DNA from: Hymenobacter aranciens
Lineage (GTDB): Bacteria; Bacteroidota; Bacteroidia; Cytophagales; Hymenobacteraceae
Reading direction: 5' to 3'
DNA: 64,000 bases
NCBI RefSeq assembly: GCF_030580865.1
Contig: NZ_JAUQSY010000002.1
Coordinates: forward strand, 496,001 to 560,000
The notes below the pieces were generated by a model. It made no database searches. It had not been told where the DNA came from and worked only from the letters and a program-made list of their open reading frames with translations. Below are positions 51,323 through 61,041 of this stretch, one piece after another; positions within the stretch are counted from its first letter, which is position 1; each line of letters begins with the position of its first letter. A program made the translations under genes and the position numbers.

Positions 51323-52003
51323 GAAAAATAGAGAGCCTGAGAAAGAAGAAATCCGGCACGCCGCGATAAACAGTGGCCGGGCTTCTAAAAGTACTACGCA
51401 AACACTATTCCAAGTGCTTTGGCCGGCGTATCCCTGCTTGGCAACAGCCTTGCCTGTACCTGGCTGTCACTTCATGTTTGACAAATACTTTGCTAGTAGT
51501 GCTGGCACTCGCTTGTGTTATCCGCATTGGGCACATCAGGCGCAGGCATCAAGGCAACCGACAGGTTGCCAGATTGCTCCACCATATTTATTGCACAACG
51601 GCTATTGCCGAGGGTAGTGTTTTGTAGTGCGATGAATAGAATGTTTGCAGTAAAATAAATAGTTCACCTGCAAGCCTAAAGCGTCTTATCTAATTAGTAG
51701 GTAACCAATCTTTTCTCAATACGTTTCTTCTGCCACCATCTACCTAAAAAAAGCACATTATCAATAAAATCAGACTTTTGCAGTTCAAAAACAATAAGCA
51801 GCGTTAAAAGTTACGCGGTAGTTGACTGCTTCGCGTACGAAGCCTTTACAGCGGCGCTATCGCTACGCTTTCCAATCTGCATCTAACTGACAAGACACTT
51901 ATTACCGACCGTCGATAACTGTATTGGGAAACCCGTCTTATTTGCTTATCTTTGGACACACAACATTCACCCCTTCACCCAACCATTCTCATTTTTTTCC
52001 TCG
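51323..52003. other. 681-base intergenic region, AT-rich, two divergent promoters expected
   Basis: No convincing gene. An 84-codon plus-strand ORF at 51373-51627 has mixed composition and no family look. From about 51600 to 51960 the base composition falls to AT-rich, unlike the surroundings. The right end carries a good promoter for the next gene. I see no clear repeats or RNA genes. Confidence 0.5.
51923..51954 (+). promoter_or_regulatory. Bacteroidota-type promoter of the secreted Omp28-like gene
   Basis: A -7 box TATCTTTG (51947-51954) matches TAnnTTTG exactly, with TTG at 51924-51926 and a 20-base spacer. It lies about 50 bases before the ATG. Confidence 0.7.
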
Positions 52004-53908
52004 ATGAAAAAAACACTACTTACCGCACTTGTGCTGGCTGCCAGTAGCGGCACTATGTACGCGCAACAGGCTCGCCTGTCCATTTTTGAAGAGTTTTCGG
52101 GCGAAAACTGCGGCCCCTGCGCCGCTTACAACCCCGCCCTCTGGTCACTCATCAGCGCCAACCCCAGCAATGTTATCCTGGTAAAGTACCAGAGCCCGAT
52201 TCCATCGGCAGGCCCTATCTATAATGCCTACCGTACCGTTACCAACGCCCGCCTGTCGTACTACAGCGTTCCGTTTGCCCCCTATGGCCGCCTCAACGGC
52301 GTACAGGTAGGCGACGGCAACATCACCCGCCTTACTCAGTCTAACCTCACGCAGGCTGCCGCCGTAGCCGCGCCCTTCGCCATCACGGCCAGCCACCAGT
52401 GGATTGCCAACGGCGACTCGGTAAGTGTGACGGTGAACCTGTCGGCCCAGAGCGGCTACGCCCCTGCCGGCGCCAACCTGCGCCTGCGCGCAGCCCTTAT
52501 TGAGCACCTTGAGTATGCCACCGCCCCCGGCACCAATGGCGAGCGCGAGTTTCACAACGTGGTACGCGAAATGTACCCCAACGCTGCCGGCACACAACTG
52601 GCTAACGCCTGGACTACCGGCCAGACGCAAACCCTGGTGCTGAAAGGCCGGGTGCCCTCCTACGTGAACAAGGCCGCCAGCGGCGATACCCGCGTGGTGG
52701 TGTGGGTGCAAAACGAGACGGACAAAGCAGTGCCCCAAACCGCCGTGTCGGCCTACGTAGCCCCGAGCGTCGACGCAGCCGCTTCGCTGCGCCTGCCTTC
52801 TTCGCTGGTGTGCACCACCACGCGCGCTACCATTAACCCGATAGTTGCGCTCGAAAACACGGGCACTTCGCCCCTCACTTCGGCCACTATTTATTACAAA
52901 CGCGCCGGCAGCGCCTGGCAAACCTACAACTGGACTGGCACGCTGGCCGCCGCTGGCACCACCAATGTGGCGCTGCCCGCCATGACCGTAGCCCCCGGCG
53001 TGACGACGCTCATCGACTCGGTGGCCCAGCCCAACGGGATGCGCGACATGAACACGGCCAACGACCGTAACAGCTTCGTCGTAACCGCCTACGATGCCAC
53101 TCCGCAGGCGCTGCCCATCATCACGGGCTTCGAAACGGGGGGCACGATGCCGCCCTTCTGGTCGCTCTATGACGCAAACGGCAACCTGCGCAGCTGGACT
53201 ATCTCGGGCAATGCCACCTCCACGCAGGCTCACAATCGTAGCCGCTACATGCTACTGCACAACAACTTCGATTTTCCGGCCGGCGAAACCAACTACATTC
53301 TGCTGCCGACCGACAACGCCCCTTCCGGCCCGAAATTCCTGAATTTTTACGTGGCCCACGCCCAATATCAAACGTCGAACGATGCTCTGGACGTGGTGTA
53401 TTCCACCGACTGCGGCACCACTTGGACACCGGTGTGGCAGCGCGCCGGCGCCACGCTGGCCACCGGTGTTTGGGGCACCACGGCTTTCCGCCCTACCCAA
53501 AATCAGTGGCAAGGCCACAGTGTGAGTTTGGCTGCCGTACCTGTGGGTGCAATGCTGGCCTTCCGCGCCATTAGCGACTACGGCAACAACGTGTATATAG
53601 ACGATGTGGAGGTAGCTACAGCCCCATTAGCTGCCCGCACGCCAGACGACGTGAAAACGCTGACTCTGACGCCTAACCCAGCCAACATGCAGGCCGCGCT
53701 CACCTTCGAATTGCTGCGCAGCCAGGCTGTGGCCGTCAGCGTGGTGGATGAGTTGGGCCGCACGGTGCTGACGCCCCCGGCCGGGCAGTTTGGCGTGGGC
53801 AGCCAGCAGGTGACCATCAACACGGCTTCCCTGGCCCCGGGCCTCTATACTGTGCTGCTACGTACGGCCGACGGTAGCTTAGCCAAACGTCTGTCGGTGA
53901 TTCGCTAG
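52004..53908 (+). CDS. Omp28-like CxxC protein with T9SS sorting domain
   Basis: A 634-residue secreted protein: signal peptide (MKKTLLTALVLAASSGTMYAQ), a thioredoxin-like head with CGPC (Cys36, Cys39) in FEEFSGENCGPCAAYNPALW, an Omp28-like body to about 250, an Ig-like stretch (about 265-360) and a jelly-roll-like segment (about 370-540: GGTMPPFWSLYDANGNLRSW). The C-terminal sorting domain (LTPNPANMQAALTFELL to AKRLSVIR) sends it through T9SS. It should be at the cell surface. It is divergent from the TlpA/DUF6029/Omp28 set and shares the CxxC theme with it. Confidence 0.87.
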   Translation: MKKTLLTALVLAASSGTMYAQQARLSIFEEFSGENCGPCAAYNPALWSLISANPSNVILVKYQSPIPSAGPIYNAYRTVTNARLSYYSVPFAPYGRLNGVQVGDGNITRLTQSNLTQAAAVAAPFAITASHQWIANGDSVSVTVNLSAQSGYAPAGANLRLRAALIEHLEYATAPGTNGEREFHNVVREMYPNAAGTQLANAWTTGQTQTLVLKGRVPSYVNKAASGDTRVVVWVQNETDKAVPQTAVSAYVAPSVDAAASLRLPSSLVCTTTRATINPIVALENTGTSPLTSATIYYKRAGSAWQTYNWTGTLAAAGTTNVALPAMTVAPGVTTLIDSVAQPNGMRDMNTANDRNSFVVTAYDATPQALPIITGFETGGTMPPFWSLYDANGNLRSWTISGNATSTQAHNRSRYMLLHNNFDFPAGETNYILLPTDNAPSGPKFLNFYVAHAQYQTSNDALDVVYSTDCGTTWTPVWQRAGATLATGVWGTTAFRPTQNQWQGHSVSLAAVPVGAMLAFRAISDYGNNVYIDDVEVATAPLAARTPDDVKTLTLTPNPANMQAALTFELLRSQAVAVSVVDELGRTVLTPPAGQFGVGSQQVTINTASLAPGLYTVLLRTADGSLAKRLSVIR

Positions 53909-53990
53909 GGCCGATGTTCCCGGCAGTTCCATAACAACCATAAAGCCGCTATAAGCTTCTGCTTCTACTCAGTGGCTCCGTGACAACCGC

Positions 53991-54024
53991 GAAGCCCCGC
54001 TCAGAGAACATCTGACGGGGCTTC
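53991..54024 (+). terminator. Probable terminator after the T9SS Omp28-like gene
   Basis: gaagccccg-c-tcaga (53991-54005) pairs with tctga-c-ggggcttc (54011-54024). Only a weak T tract follows. It precedes the next gene's start by 77 bases. Confidence 0.55.
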
Positions 54025-54100
54025 CTTGTATAACACCCGCAACAAGCGGCCTCTTGTTTTCGTCACTTTTCCCTTTTACTTTATATCCCTCGCTTTTCCC

Positions 54101-54856
54101 ATGAAACAACGCTTCTTCGCCATCGCCATATTGGCCCTGATTTCCCTCACCAGTTACGCGGGTCAGCTGCAAGGCCTCAGCATTAGCGGTGCCCCACAGC
54201 TAACGGTTACCGGCAACTATAACCAAACCTTCGATTTGGAAGCCGATGTCGTTCTCACCAACAGCAGCGGGCGTCAGTTGCAACTGGGTATTCAACGGCA
54301 GGTACTGTCAGAAGTGCCTGGTTCCGAAAACTATTTTTGCACCAGCATTATTTGCTATACCCCATTCGTAAGCACTTCACCGGCGTCCCAGCCTGTGGTG
54401 TTGGCTAACGGAGCTTCAAACAGCGACACCCACTTCTACTACGCTCCCAACGGCAACGTGGGCATCACAACCATTCGCTACGCCGTATTCGAAATCGGCG
54501 GGCAGGATTCGGCCTACGTCACGGTGCGCTTCGATGCCCGTACGGCTCTTGCCACTGCCCCCAACCGCGCCGCCGAGTCGGTGCTAAGTCAGCCCTGGCC
54601 CAACCCGGCGGCCGCTGGCGCGGCCGCCGAACTGCGCTATCAGCTACCGGCTGGTAACACCGGGGCTCACCTCATCCTCGTATCCCTGGCCGACGGCCGC
54701 CGCGTCCGCGACATCGTCCTCCCCATCGCCCTCGCCGAAGGCAGCATCCGCCTCCGCACAGATGACATCGCGGCTGGCCTCTATAGCTGCCTGCTCGTCA
54801 GTGGCGTCGATGGCCGCGGCCAGCTCTTGGCGACGCGTCGCCTGCACATCAAGTAG
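54101..54856 (+). CDS. Small secreted protein with T9SS sorting domain
   Basis: A 251-residue protein. The signal peptide MKQRFFAIAILALISLTSYAGQ is followed by a beta-rich domain of about 140 residues (LTVTGNYNQTFDLEADVVLTN, YFCTSIICYTPF with one close Cys pair, TIRYAVFEIGGQDSAYVTVRF) that I cannot assign. The last 75 residues are a T9SS sorting domain (SQPWPNPAAAGAAAELRYQL to TRRLHIK). Its last 213 bases overlap, on the opposite strand, the 3' end of ppk1. The ATG at 54101 is chosen since the 25-residue extension upstream does not start a signal peptide. Confidence 0.8.
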   Translation: MKQRFFAIAILALISLTSYAGQLQGLSISGAPQLTVTGNYNQTFDLEADVVLTNSSGRQLQLGIQRQVLSEVPGSENYFCTSIICYTPFVSTSPASQPVVLANGASNSDTHFYYAPNGNVGITTIRYAVFEIGGQDSAYVTVRFDARTALATAPNRAAESVLSQPWPNPAAAGAAAELRYQLPAGNTGAHLILVSLADGRRVRDIVLPIALAEGSIRLRTDDIAAGLYSCLLVSGVDGRGQLLATRRLHIK

Positions 54857-56995
54857 GGCCAGTAAGCCTTCCGGCGTGGCGGCGGCCAATTGCGCCTCAT
54901 CACGCCGGAAGAAGTCCCGATGAACGTTCACGACCGGCTCTCCTGGGGCCGGTCGTTGTCGTATATAGGCCCCATCTTCGCGCATCTGATAGCTGTTCTG
55001 ATTGTCCTGCAGGTTGAGCATGAGAATATTGATGGCCTCGCGCCGAATCTGCGGGTTCACAATCAGGAACAGCGCCTCAATGCGCCGGTCGAAGGAGCGC
55101 ACCATCACGTCGGCCGAGCCCGCGAAGAGCTTGGCATCGCCGCCATTATGGAAGTAGAACAGACGGGCGTGCTCCAGGTATTCACCCACGATGCTACGCA
55201 CTTCAATGTTTTCGCTCAGGCCGGCCCGGCCCGGCCGCAGGCAGCAGATGCCCCGCACGATGAAGCGAATGGGCACGCCCGCCTTCGAGGCCTTGTAGAA
55301 TTCATCAATCATCTCCTTGTCTTCCAAGGAGTTCATCTTCATTATGATACCACTGGGCAGCCCCTTTTTGGCATTCTTTATTTCCTCCCGAATGAGGTGA
55401 ATAAGCTGCTGCCGCATGTCCTTCGGCGCCGTGATGAGGTATTCATAGTCATCAGGCTGCGAATGGCCGGTAATTACGTTGAAGAATTCCGACACATCGT
55501 GCCCGTAGGTGTCGTTGGTCGTCAGCAAACTCATGTCGGTGTAGAGGCGCGAAGTCTGCTCGTTATAGTTGCCCGAGCCAATATGCACGTAGCGCGTCAC
55601 CTTTTCCCCTTCCTTGCGGATAATCATCAGCAGCTTAGTGTGCGTTTTATATTTACCCACACCATAAATTACGAAGCAGCCCGCCTTTTCCAGCCGCGCC
55701 CCTTCCCGAATGTTGCGTTCCTCATCAAAGCGCGCCTTCACCTCGAACAGCACCGAGACGTGCTTGCCATTCTCGGCCGCCTTCAGCAGCGCCGCTGATA
55801 CCCGCGACTCATCCGCCAGGCGGTAAATCGTTTGCTTAATCCCCAGTACGTGCGGGTCTTCGGCAGCCTGCTCCAACAGCCGCACCATCGGCTCGATGCT
55901 ATTGTAGGGGTGGTGTAGCAGCACGTCGTGGTGCTTGAGGTACTCAAACAGATTGTCCTCCGCCCCTTCCGGCAAGCTTAGCGGCTGCACTGGTGCCGGC
56001 GACTTCGTGCCCTTGCCCCGGAAATTGGGGTGGCGCACAATCTGCATCAGCCCCTTCATGTCAATCAACGAGTTGATGACAAATATGTTGCCGTTGTCGA
56101 TATTCCAACGCTCACGCAGCACTTCCATCATCATCGCCGAGGCATTGGGTTCTACCTCCACGCGCACCACGCGGCCGCGCTTACGGGTTTTCAGGCCCAC
56201 CTGAATTTCCTTGATGAAGTCGTTGTCAATATCTTCCGACTCTTCCAGCGTAAAATCACCGTTACGCGTGATGCGAAATAAGTTAGCCGACACAATCTCC
56301 ACGTTGCGGAACAGGCGCGGCAGAAACTCGCGCACGACTTCCTCAATCGGCACAAACATCACCTTATCCTTGCGCGTGAGCTCAAAAAACCGGGTTAGAT
56401 TCTGCGGAATCTGCACGAAGGTGAGCCGCTCATGCCCTTTCTCCTGGTCCGAGTCGAAACCAGTGGCTGAGGTACCCGTACGCGTCACTACGCCGAAGAT
56501 AAGCATTTGATTCATCATCAGCGGGAAGCCGTGATACGAGTCGTACACCATCGGCGTGAGCAGCGGGAATACGGTATTCTTAAAAAACCCTTCCGTTTTC
56601 TTCACCTCCACCTCAGTCAAATCCTCCATTTTGAGAATGTTGAAGCCATTTTTTTCGAACTGCGGCTTCAGTTCGTTCAGGTAAGTCAGCGACTGGTCAT
56701 TGACAAAGCGGTGCGCAAAATCGAGCAGTTTCCGCCGAAACGGCAGCTCGCGCAGCCCCGAATAATCGACCCGCTCCTTACCGTAGTCAAGGTAATTATA
56801 GAGCGAGCCCACGCGAATCATGAAAAACTCGTCGAGGTTAGAGCTGGTGATTCCCAGGAATTTCAGCCGGTCGAATAAGCTGCGGCTACCATCCTGCGCC
56901 TGGTCGAGCACCCGGTAGTTGAAGCGCAGCCAGCTTAGGTCGCGGCTGATATACTTGCTTTTACGGATGAGGTCGGCCGACTTGAAGAGTTTCAT
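54644..56995 (-). CDS. ppk1: Polyphosphate kinase 1
   Basis: A 783-residue enzyme that makes polyphosphate from ATP. Family blocks: the N domain RDLSWLRFNYRVLDQA, the head domain, the C1 domain with the phosphorylated-His candidate in YKTHTKLLMIIRKEG and HIGSGNYNEQTSRLYTDM, and the C2 domain with RGICCLRPG and FAGSADVMVRSFDRR. The conserved core ends near DNQNSYQMREDGAYI. The following about 90 residues are an Ala/Glu/Asp-rich tail not usual in PPK1, and the last 70 codons are antisense to the sorting domain of the T9SS gene. The start at MKLFKSADLIRKSKYIS is standard. Upstream lies a 315-base gap with the gyrB terminator. Confidence 0.94.
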   Translation of the reverse strand: MKLFKSADLIRKSKYISRDLSWLRFNYRVLDQAQDGSRSLFDRLKFLGITSSNLDEFFMIRVGSLYNYLDYGKERVDYSGLRELPFRRKLLDFAHRFVNDQSLTYLNELKPQFEKNGFNILKMEDLTEVEVKKTEGFFKNTVFPLLTPMVYDSYHGFPLMMNQMLIFGVVTRTGTSATGFDSDQEKGHERLTFVQIPQNLTRFFELTRKDKVMFVPIEEVVREFLPRLFRNVEIVSANLFRITRNGDFTLEESEDIDNDFIKEIQVGLKTRKRGRVVRVEVEPNASAMMMEVLRERWNIDNGNIFVINSLIDMKGLMQIVRHPNFRGKGTKSPAPVQPLSLPEGAEDNLFEYLKHHDVLLHHPYNSIEPMVRLLEQAAEDPHVLGIKQTIYRLADESRVSAALLKAAENGKHVSVLFEVKARFDEERNIREGARLEKAGCFVIYGVGKYKTHTKLLMIIRKEGEKVTRYVHIGSGNYNEQTSRLYTDMSLLTTNDTYGHDVSEFFNVITGHSQPDDYEYLITAPKDMRQQLIHLIREEIKNAKKGLPSGIIMKMNSLEDKEMIDEFYKASKAGVPIRFIVRGICCLRPGRAGLSENIEVRSIVGEYLEHARLFYFHNGGDAKLFAGSADVMVRSFDRRIEALFLIVNPQIRREAINILMLNLQDNQNSYQMREDGAYIRQRPAPGEPVVNVHRDFFRRDEAQLAAATPEGLLALLDVQATRRQELAAAIDATDEQAAIEASRDVICAEADAAFGEGDGEDDVADAAAVGQGYEDEVSPGVTSR

Positions 56996-57192
56996 ATAAT
57001 CACGGATTTTAGCGGGTGGAGCAACTTGCCCGGCAGCGGACGGAAGCTTGTATAGGCCAGCTGCTGCTGGCACTTGGCGCAACGTTGCAACAAAATAACG
57101 AAGCTCCTGCCTTGCCAGACGGACTTCGGCAAAAGTTTTTTTTGGGTTAATTCGAAAATGGCAATAAGTGCCGCATAATCAACTTAAAATAA

Positions 57193-57219
57193 AAGCGCCG
57201 CCCAACCCGGGCGGCGCTT
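57193..57219 (-). terminator. Terminator of gyrB
   Basis: aagcgccgccc (57193-57203) pairs with gggcggcgctt (57209-57219). Read on minus, a T-rich stretch follows. The rest of 56996-57310 is AT-rich toward 57090-57190 and presumably holds the ppk1 promoter, but no exact box was found. Confidence 0.8.
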
Positions 57220-57310
57220 GCCATTATTACTTAAAAACAACCGTCAACAAACGCCAGCCCGCGCAGCGGGCATATCCGTTCAATCAGTTGAATCCGTTTG
57301 CATCTGCGGT

Positions 57311-59305
57311 CTAGACGTCGAGCTTCGCGTACTTCGCATTGCGCTCGATAAAGTCGCGGCGCGGCGCTACCTCATCGCCCATCAGCATGGAAAACAGGTG
57401 GTCAGCCTCGGCGGCCGATTCCACCGTTACCTGCTTCAGAGTGCGGGTCAGGGGCTGCATGGTGGTAGTCCAGAGCTGCTCGGCGTTCATCTCTCCCAGC
57501 CCTTTATAGCGCTGCACGCCCACGGTTTCGGGTTTGCCGCGGCCGAGGTCTTCCTGAGCCTGAGCGCGTTCTTCCTCAGTCCAGCAGTAGCGCTCCTCCT
57601 TGCCGCGCTTCACGAGGTAAAGCGGCGGCAGGGCGATGTAGATGTAGCCGCGGTCCACCAGCTCGCGCATATAGCGGAAGAAGAAGGTCAGAATCAGCGT
57701 ACGGATGTGCGAGCCGTCGATGTCGGCATCGGTCATGATGATGACCTTGTGGTAGCGCAGCTTGTCGAAGTTCAGCGGGCCGGTTTCGTTGCCCTCTTCG
57801 TCAGTACCGAAAGCCAGCGACTTGCGCTCGTTGAACGTGACGCCCAGCGCGGTAATCATGTTCTTGATTTCCTCGTTTTCCAGGATTTTGTGCTCCTGGG
57901 CCTTCTCTACGTTCAGGATTTTACCGCGCAATGGCAGGATGGCCTGAAACGCCCGGTTGCGTCCCTGCTTGGCGGTGCCGCCAGCCGAGTCACCTTCCAC
58001 CAGATATAGCTCGCAGATTTCGGGGTCCGAGTCGGAGCAGTCGGCCAGCTTGCCGGGCAGAGAATTCGAGCCCAGCACGTTCTTGCGCTGCACCATGTCC
58101 TTGGCCTTGCGGGCGGCGATGCGGGCCTTGGCCGCCAATATCACCTTGTCCATGATGCGGTTGGCCTGGTTAGGGTTTTCCTCCAGGTACTCGGTCAGGA
58201 TTTCACCCACTACCGAGTTCACCGCACCGCTCACTTCCGAGTTTCCCAGTTTGGTTTTGGTCTGGCCCTCGAACTGCGGCTCCTGCACCTTTACCGAGAT
58301 AACGGCCGTCAGACCTTCGCGGAAGTCGTCGCCGGTGATTTCCACCTTGGCTTTCTCAAACAGCTTGTGCTTGTCGCCGTAGTTTTTCAGCACTCGCGTC
58401 ACGGCCGAGCGGAAGCCCGCCACGTGCGTACCACCCTCATGGGTGTTGATGTTGTTGACGTAGGAGTACACGTTTTCCTGGTAGGAAGTATTGTACTGCA
58501 TAGCCACTTCCACCGGCGTGCCGCCCTTCTCGCTTTCCACATAAATGGGCTCCGAGAGCAGCGAAGGCCGCTCCTTGCCATCGAGGTAGAGCACGAAGTC
58601 GCGCAGACCGCCGGTCGAGTAAAACTCCTCATAGCGGAAGCTGCCGTCCTCCAGCTTGTCGCGGCGGTCGGTGAGGGTGATACGGATGCCCTTGTTGAGG
58701 AAGGCCAAATCGCGCAGGCGGCCGGCAATGGTATCGTAGCGGTACTCCGACTCGGTGAAAATCGACGAGTCGGGCAGAAACTGTACCTCGGTGCCGTGCT
58801 CCTCGGTATCGCCGATTTCCTTCACGTCATACTGCGGGAAGCCGATTTTGTACTCTTGCTCGTACACGTGGCCGTTGCGGCGCACGGTCACCTTCAAATC
58901 CTGGCTGAGCGCGTTCACGCAGCTCACGCCCACGCCGTGCAGGCCACCGGATACTTTGTAGGAGCCCTTGTCGAACTTGCCGCCAGCGTGCAGCACGGTC
59001 AATACCACTTCGAGGGCCGAACGGCCTTCTTTGGCGTGAAAATCGACCGGGATACCGCGCCCGTTGTCGCGCACGGTGATAGAGTTGTTTTCGTTGATGG
59101 TGACGTTAATCAGGTCGCAGTGGCCAGCAAGAGCTTCGTCAATGGAATTATCCACTACTTCCCACACCAGATGGTGCAGGCCTTTGATGCCAATATCGCC
59201 AATGTACATGGCTGGCCGCTTGCGCACGGCCTCCAGTCCTTCCAGTACCTGGATGCTATCCGCTGAATAGTCGGACTGGGCTTTTCTTTCGGTTGCTTCG
59301 CTCAT
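57311..59305 (-). CDS. gyrB: DNA gyrase subunit B
   Basis: A 664-residue ATPase subunit of gyrase. GHKL motifs: EVVDNSIDEALAGHC, DNGRGIPVD and GGLHGVGVSCVNALS. The transducer domain follows, then the Toprim domain with LVEGDSAGGTAKQGRNR and MTDADIDGSHIRTLILTF, and a C-terminal end RRDFIERNAKYAKLDV. The length is that of the shorter GyrB class without the E. coli insert. The start at MSEATERKAQ is assumed, with an exact -7 box about 60 bases upstream. It stands alone, ending at its own terminator. Confidence 0.97.
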   Translation of the reverse strand: MSEATERKAQSDYSADSIQVLEGLEAVRKRPAMYIGDIGIKGLHHLVWEVVDNSIDEALAGHCDLINVTINENNSITVRDNGRGIPVDFHAKEGRSALEVVLTVLHAGGKFDKGSYKVSGGLHGVGVSCVNALSQDLKVTVRRNGHVYEQEYKIGFPQYDVKEIGDTEEHGTEVQFLPDSSIFTESEYRYDTIAGRLRDLAFLNKGIRITLTDRRDKLEDGSFRYEEFYSTGGLRDFVLYLDGKERPSLLSEPIYVESEKGGTPVEVAMQYNTSYQENVYSYVNNINTHEGGTHVAGFRSAVTRVLKNYGDKHKLFEKAKVEITGDDFREGLTAVISVKVQEPQFEGQTKTKLGNSEVSGAVNSVVGEILTEYLEENPNQANRIMDKVILAAKARIAARKAKDMVQRKNVLGSNSLPGKLADCSDSDPEICELYLVEGDSAGGTAKQGRNRAFQAILPLRGKILNVEKAQEHKILENEEIKNMITALGVTFNERKSLAFGTDEEGNETGPLNFDKLRYHKVIIMTDADIDGSHIRTLILTFFFRYMRELVDRGYIYIALPPLYLVKRGKEERYCWTEEERAQAQEDLGRGKPETVGVQRYKGLGEMNAEQLWTTTMQPLTRTLKQVTVESAAEADHLFSMLMGDEVAPRRDFIERNAKYAKLDV

Positions 59306-59363
59306 CAGAACGGGGTTAAATCTAGCTTATTACAGCCACATTGGCTGCCTTTTACTGAACACT

Positions 59364-59371
59364 CAAAAGTA
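59364..59371 (-). promoter_or_regulatory. -7 promoter box of gyrB
   Basis: On minus, TACTTTTG fits TAnnTTTG exactly. It lies 59 bases before the gyrB ATG. No clear -33 TTG is found at the usual spacing. Confidence 0.5.
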
Positions 59372-59503
59372 CCAATTTAATCCCACTTTGCCTAGCTTTT
59401 TTTCGGCTTTTTTCCCCTGAAATACACCTTCTCCCGCGCTGTTTTTATCCCACTGCTCCGCCTCATTTGGCATCCTTCCCATTACCCCCGATTATACAAA
59501 AAA

Positions 59504-59531
59504 AGCCCTTCCGACTGGAAGGGCTTTTTTA
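59504..59531. terminator. Terminator of the BNR-like T9SS gene
   Basis: agcccttcc (59504-59512) pairs with ggaagggct (59517-59525), with A and T runs on both sides. On minus it follows the stop at 59554. Confidence 0.85.
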
Positions 59532-59553
59532 CTTGCAAGCAACTGAGGGCTCG

Positions 59554-61041
59554 TTATTCAATCACCAGCTTCTGCTGGGCGGTGCCTTCAGCCGTGCGTA
59601 CTTCCAGCGTATAGAGACCTGCTTTCTGTGCGCTCAGGTCCAGCATCACAGCACTGGTATTCACTGAGGAAGCGCTGTTCAGAGTACGGTTGTACACCGT
59701 ACGGCCCAGTGCGTCGGTTACCCGCACAGCCGTGTTGGCTTTCAGGCCACTATTCAGCTGCACCGTAAAGATGCCCGAGTTGCTGGGGTTCGGATACACC
59801 GAGAGGGCTTTCTGCACTGCTGCAGAATTATTGCGGGTACCAGTTACAACGCCATCCAATGCACCACCAGGAAGGAGGGTTTTGAATACACCGCCATCAC
59901 CATCAGTGTTGGTGGTGAACATGCCGCCATAGCCCTGGGCATTGGCATCGAGCACGTCCATCGAAATGAACTGGCACTGGGTCTGTACATCAATCCAGTT
60001 GATGCCGTCGGTGCTGTAGGAGTAGCCACGGTCGGCCAACAAGTTCGTGGTGCCGTTCAGGAAGCGGCCAAAGCTGATAAACTTGCCTTGGGCAGCATCG
60101 AGGCCGAAGTAATAAAGACGACCAGTGGGGGTTACCGAGGTCCAGGTCAGGCCACCGTCCGTCGTCCGGGCCAGGTTTACCCGGGTTATGTTGGTGCCAT
60201 TGCTCTCCGTGTTCATGCAGAGACCTTCCGAATCGCTTTTGAACGTGATGTCAACCGGCGGACCCGCAAAAGGCACGGTAGCCGTCTGCCAGGTTAAGCC
60301 AAAGTCGGTGGAGCGGAACATGCGGCTGTTGCCGCCGGGGCCACCCGTGGGGGGAGCCTGCTGGCCAGCGCCAATCCAGATAGTGTTACCGCGGCCATGG
60401 AAGGAGCGCGTCAGGCCGTATTCGCCGGGGTCAGCAATCGTTGCCAGCCCAGAGTTCGTGTTGCGAGTCCAGGTCAGGCCGCCGTCGCTGGTCAACAGCA
60501 CTTCGTAGGGCGAACCTATGCCTGTGTTAGGGTTAGCATCGCCGAAAGATACGCCATGCAGGCCGTCGGGAAACATGTGCACGAGGTTGTTGAAGCCATC
60601 GGGAGCAGCAAAATTCGCGGCCGTGGTAACCCGAGCCCAGTTGGCACCGCCATCGACGGTACGCAATATCTCACCACCGGGCCCAGAAGGGGCAAACGTC
60701 GAAGCAAGTGCCACCTGCTCGCTCAGACCAAAAATATTAGAGGTCTGGAAACCAGGGTCGCTGCGGCGGGCAACCGGGCCGTAAACCAAATTCACGCCAG
60801 CTGGAGCGACGGCAGAATTGGTACGTATATACGAGTCGGTAGGGCCAGCCGTCGTGCCGCTGCCATCATAGGCAGTGGCCCACATAGTGGTGGGCGTCAT
60901 CGTGTGGATGCTGGCGACGCCGGTACCGGGAGGGGTTTCGCTGGTCGTCAGCGGGTTGATAGTCTCCCAACGGGGAAGATACTGGGCCTGGCCAGACAAT
61001 GCCAGCCCTAGCAGGCCCAGCGAAAGTAGGGTTTTCTTCAT
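59554..61041 (-). CDS. BNR/sialidase-like repeat protein with T9SS sorting domain
   Basis: A 495-residue secreted protein. The signal peptide is MKKTLLSLGLLGLALSGQAQ. Several Asp-box type repeats are visible: RTVDGGANWARV, LTSDGGLTWTRN, RSTDFGLTWQTA and RTTDGGLTWTSV, so a beta propeller of the BNR/YCF48 class is likely (about 30-400). The T9SS domain is at the end (VYPNPSNSGIFTVQL to AQQKLVIE). Asp boxes are structural, so sialidase activity should not be assumed. It stands alone, and upstream is 415 bases with no gene. Confidence 0.88.
   Translation of the reverse strand: MKKTLLSLGLLGLALSGQAQYLPRWETINPLTTSETPPGTGVASIHTMTPTTMWATAYDGSGTTAGPTDSYIRTNSAVAPAGVNLVYGPVARRSDPGFQTSNIFGLSEQVALASTFAPSGPGGEILRTVDGGANWARVTTAANFAAPDGFNNLVHMFPDGLHGVSFGDANPNTGIGSPYEVLLTSDGGLTWTRNTNSGLATIADPGEYGLTRSFHGRGNTIWIGAGQQAPPTGGPGGNSRMFRSTDFGLTWQTATVPFAGPPVDITFKSDSEGLCMNTESNGTNITRVNLARTTDGGLTWTSVTPTGRLYYFGLDAAQGKFISFGRFLNGTTNLLADRGYSYSTDGINWIDVQTQCQFISMDVLDANAQGYGGMFTTNTDGDGGVFKTLLPGGALDGVVTGTRNNSAAVQKALSVYPNPSNSGIFTVQLNSGLKANTAVRVTDALGRTVYNRTLNSASSVNTSAVMLDLSAQKAGLYTLEVRTAEGTAQQKLVIE

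Noticed and set aside
51373..51627. 84-codon plus-strand ORF
   Set aside because: It has mixed composition, a poor start context and no family resemblance, and it lies in a promoter-bearing gap.
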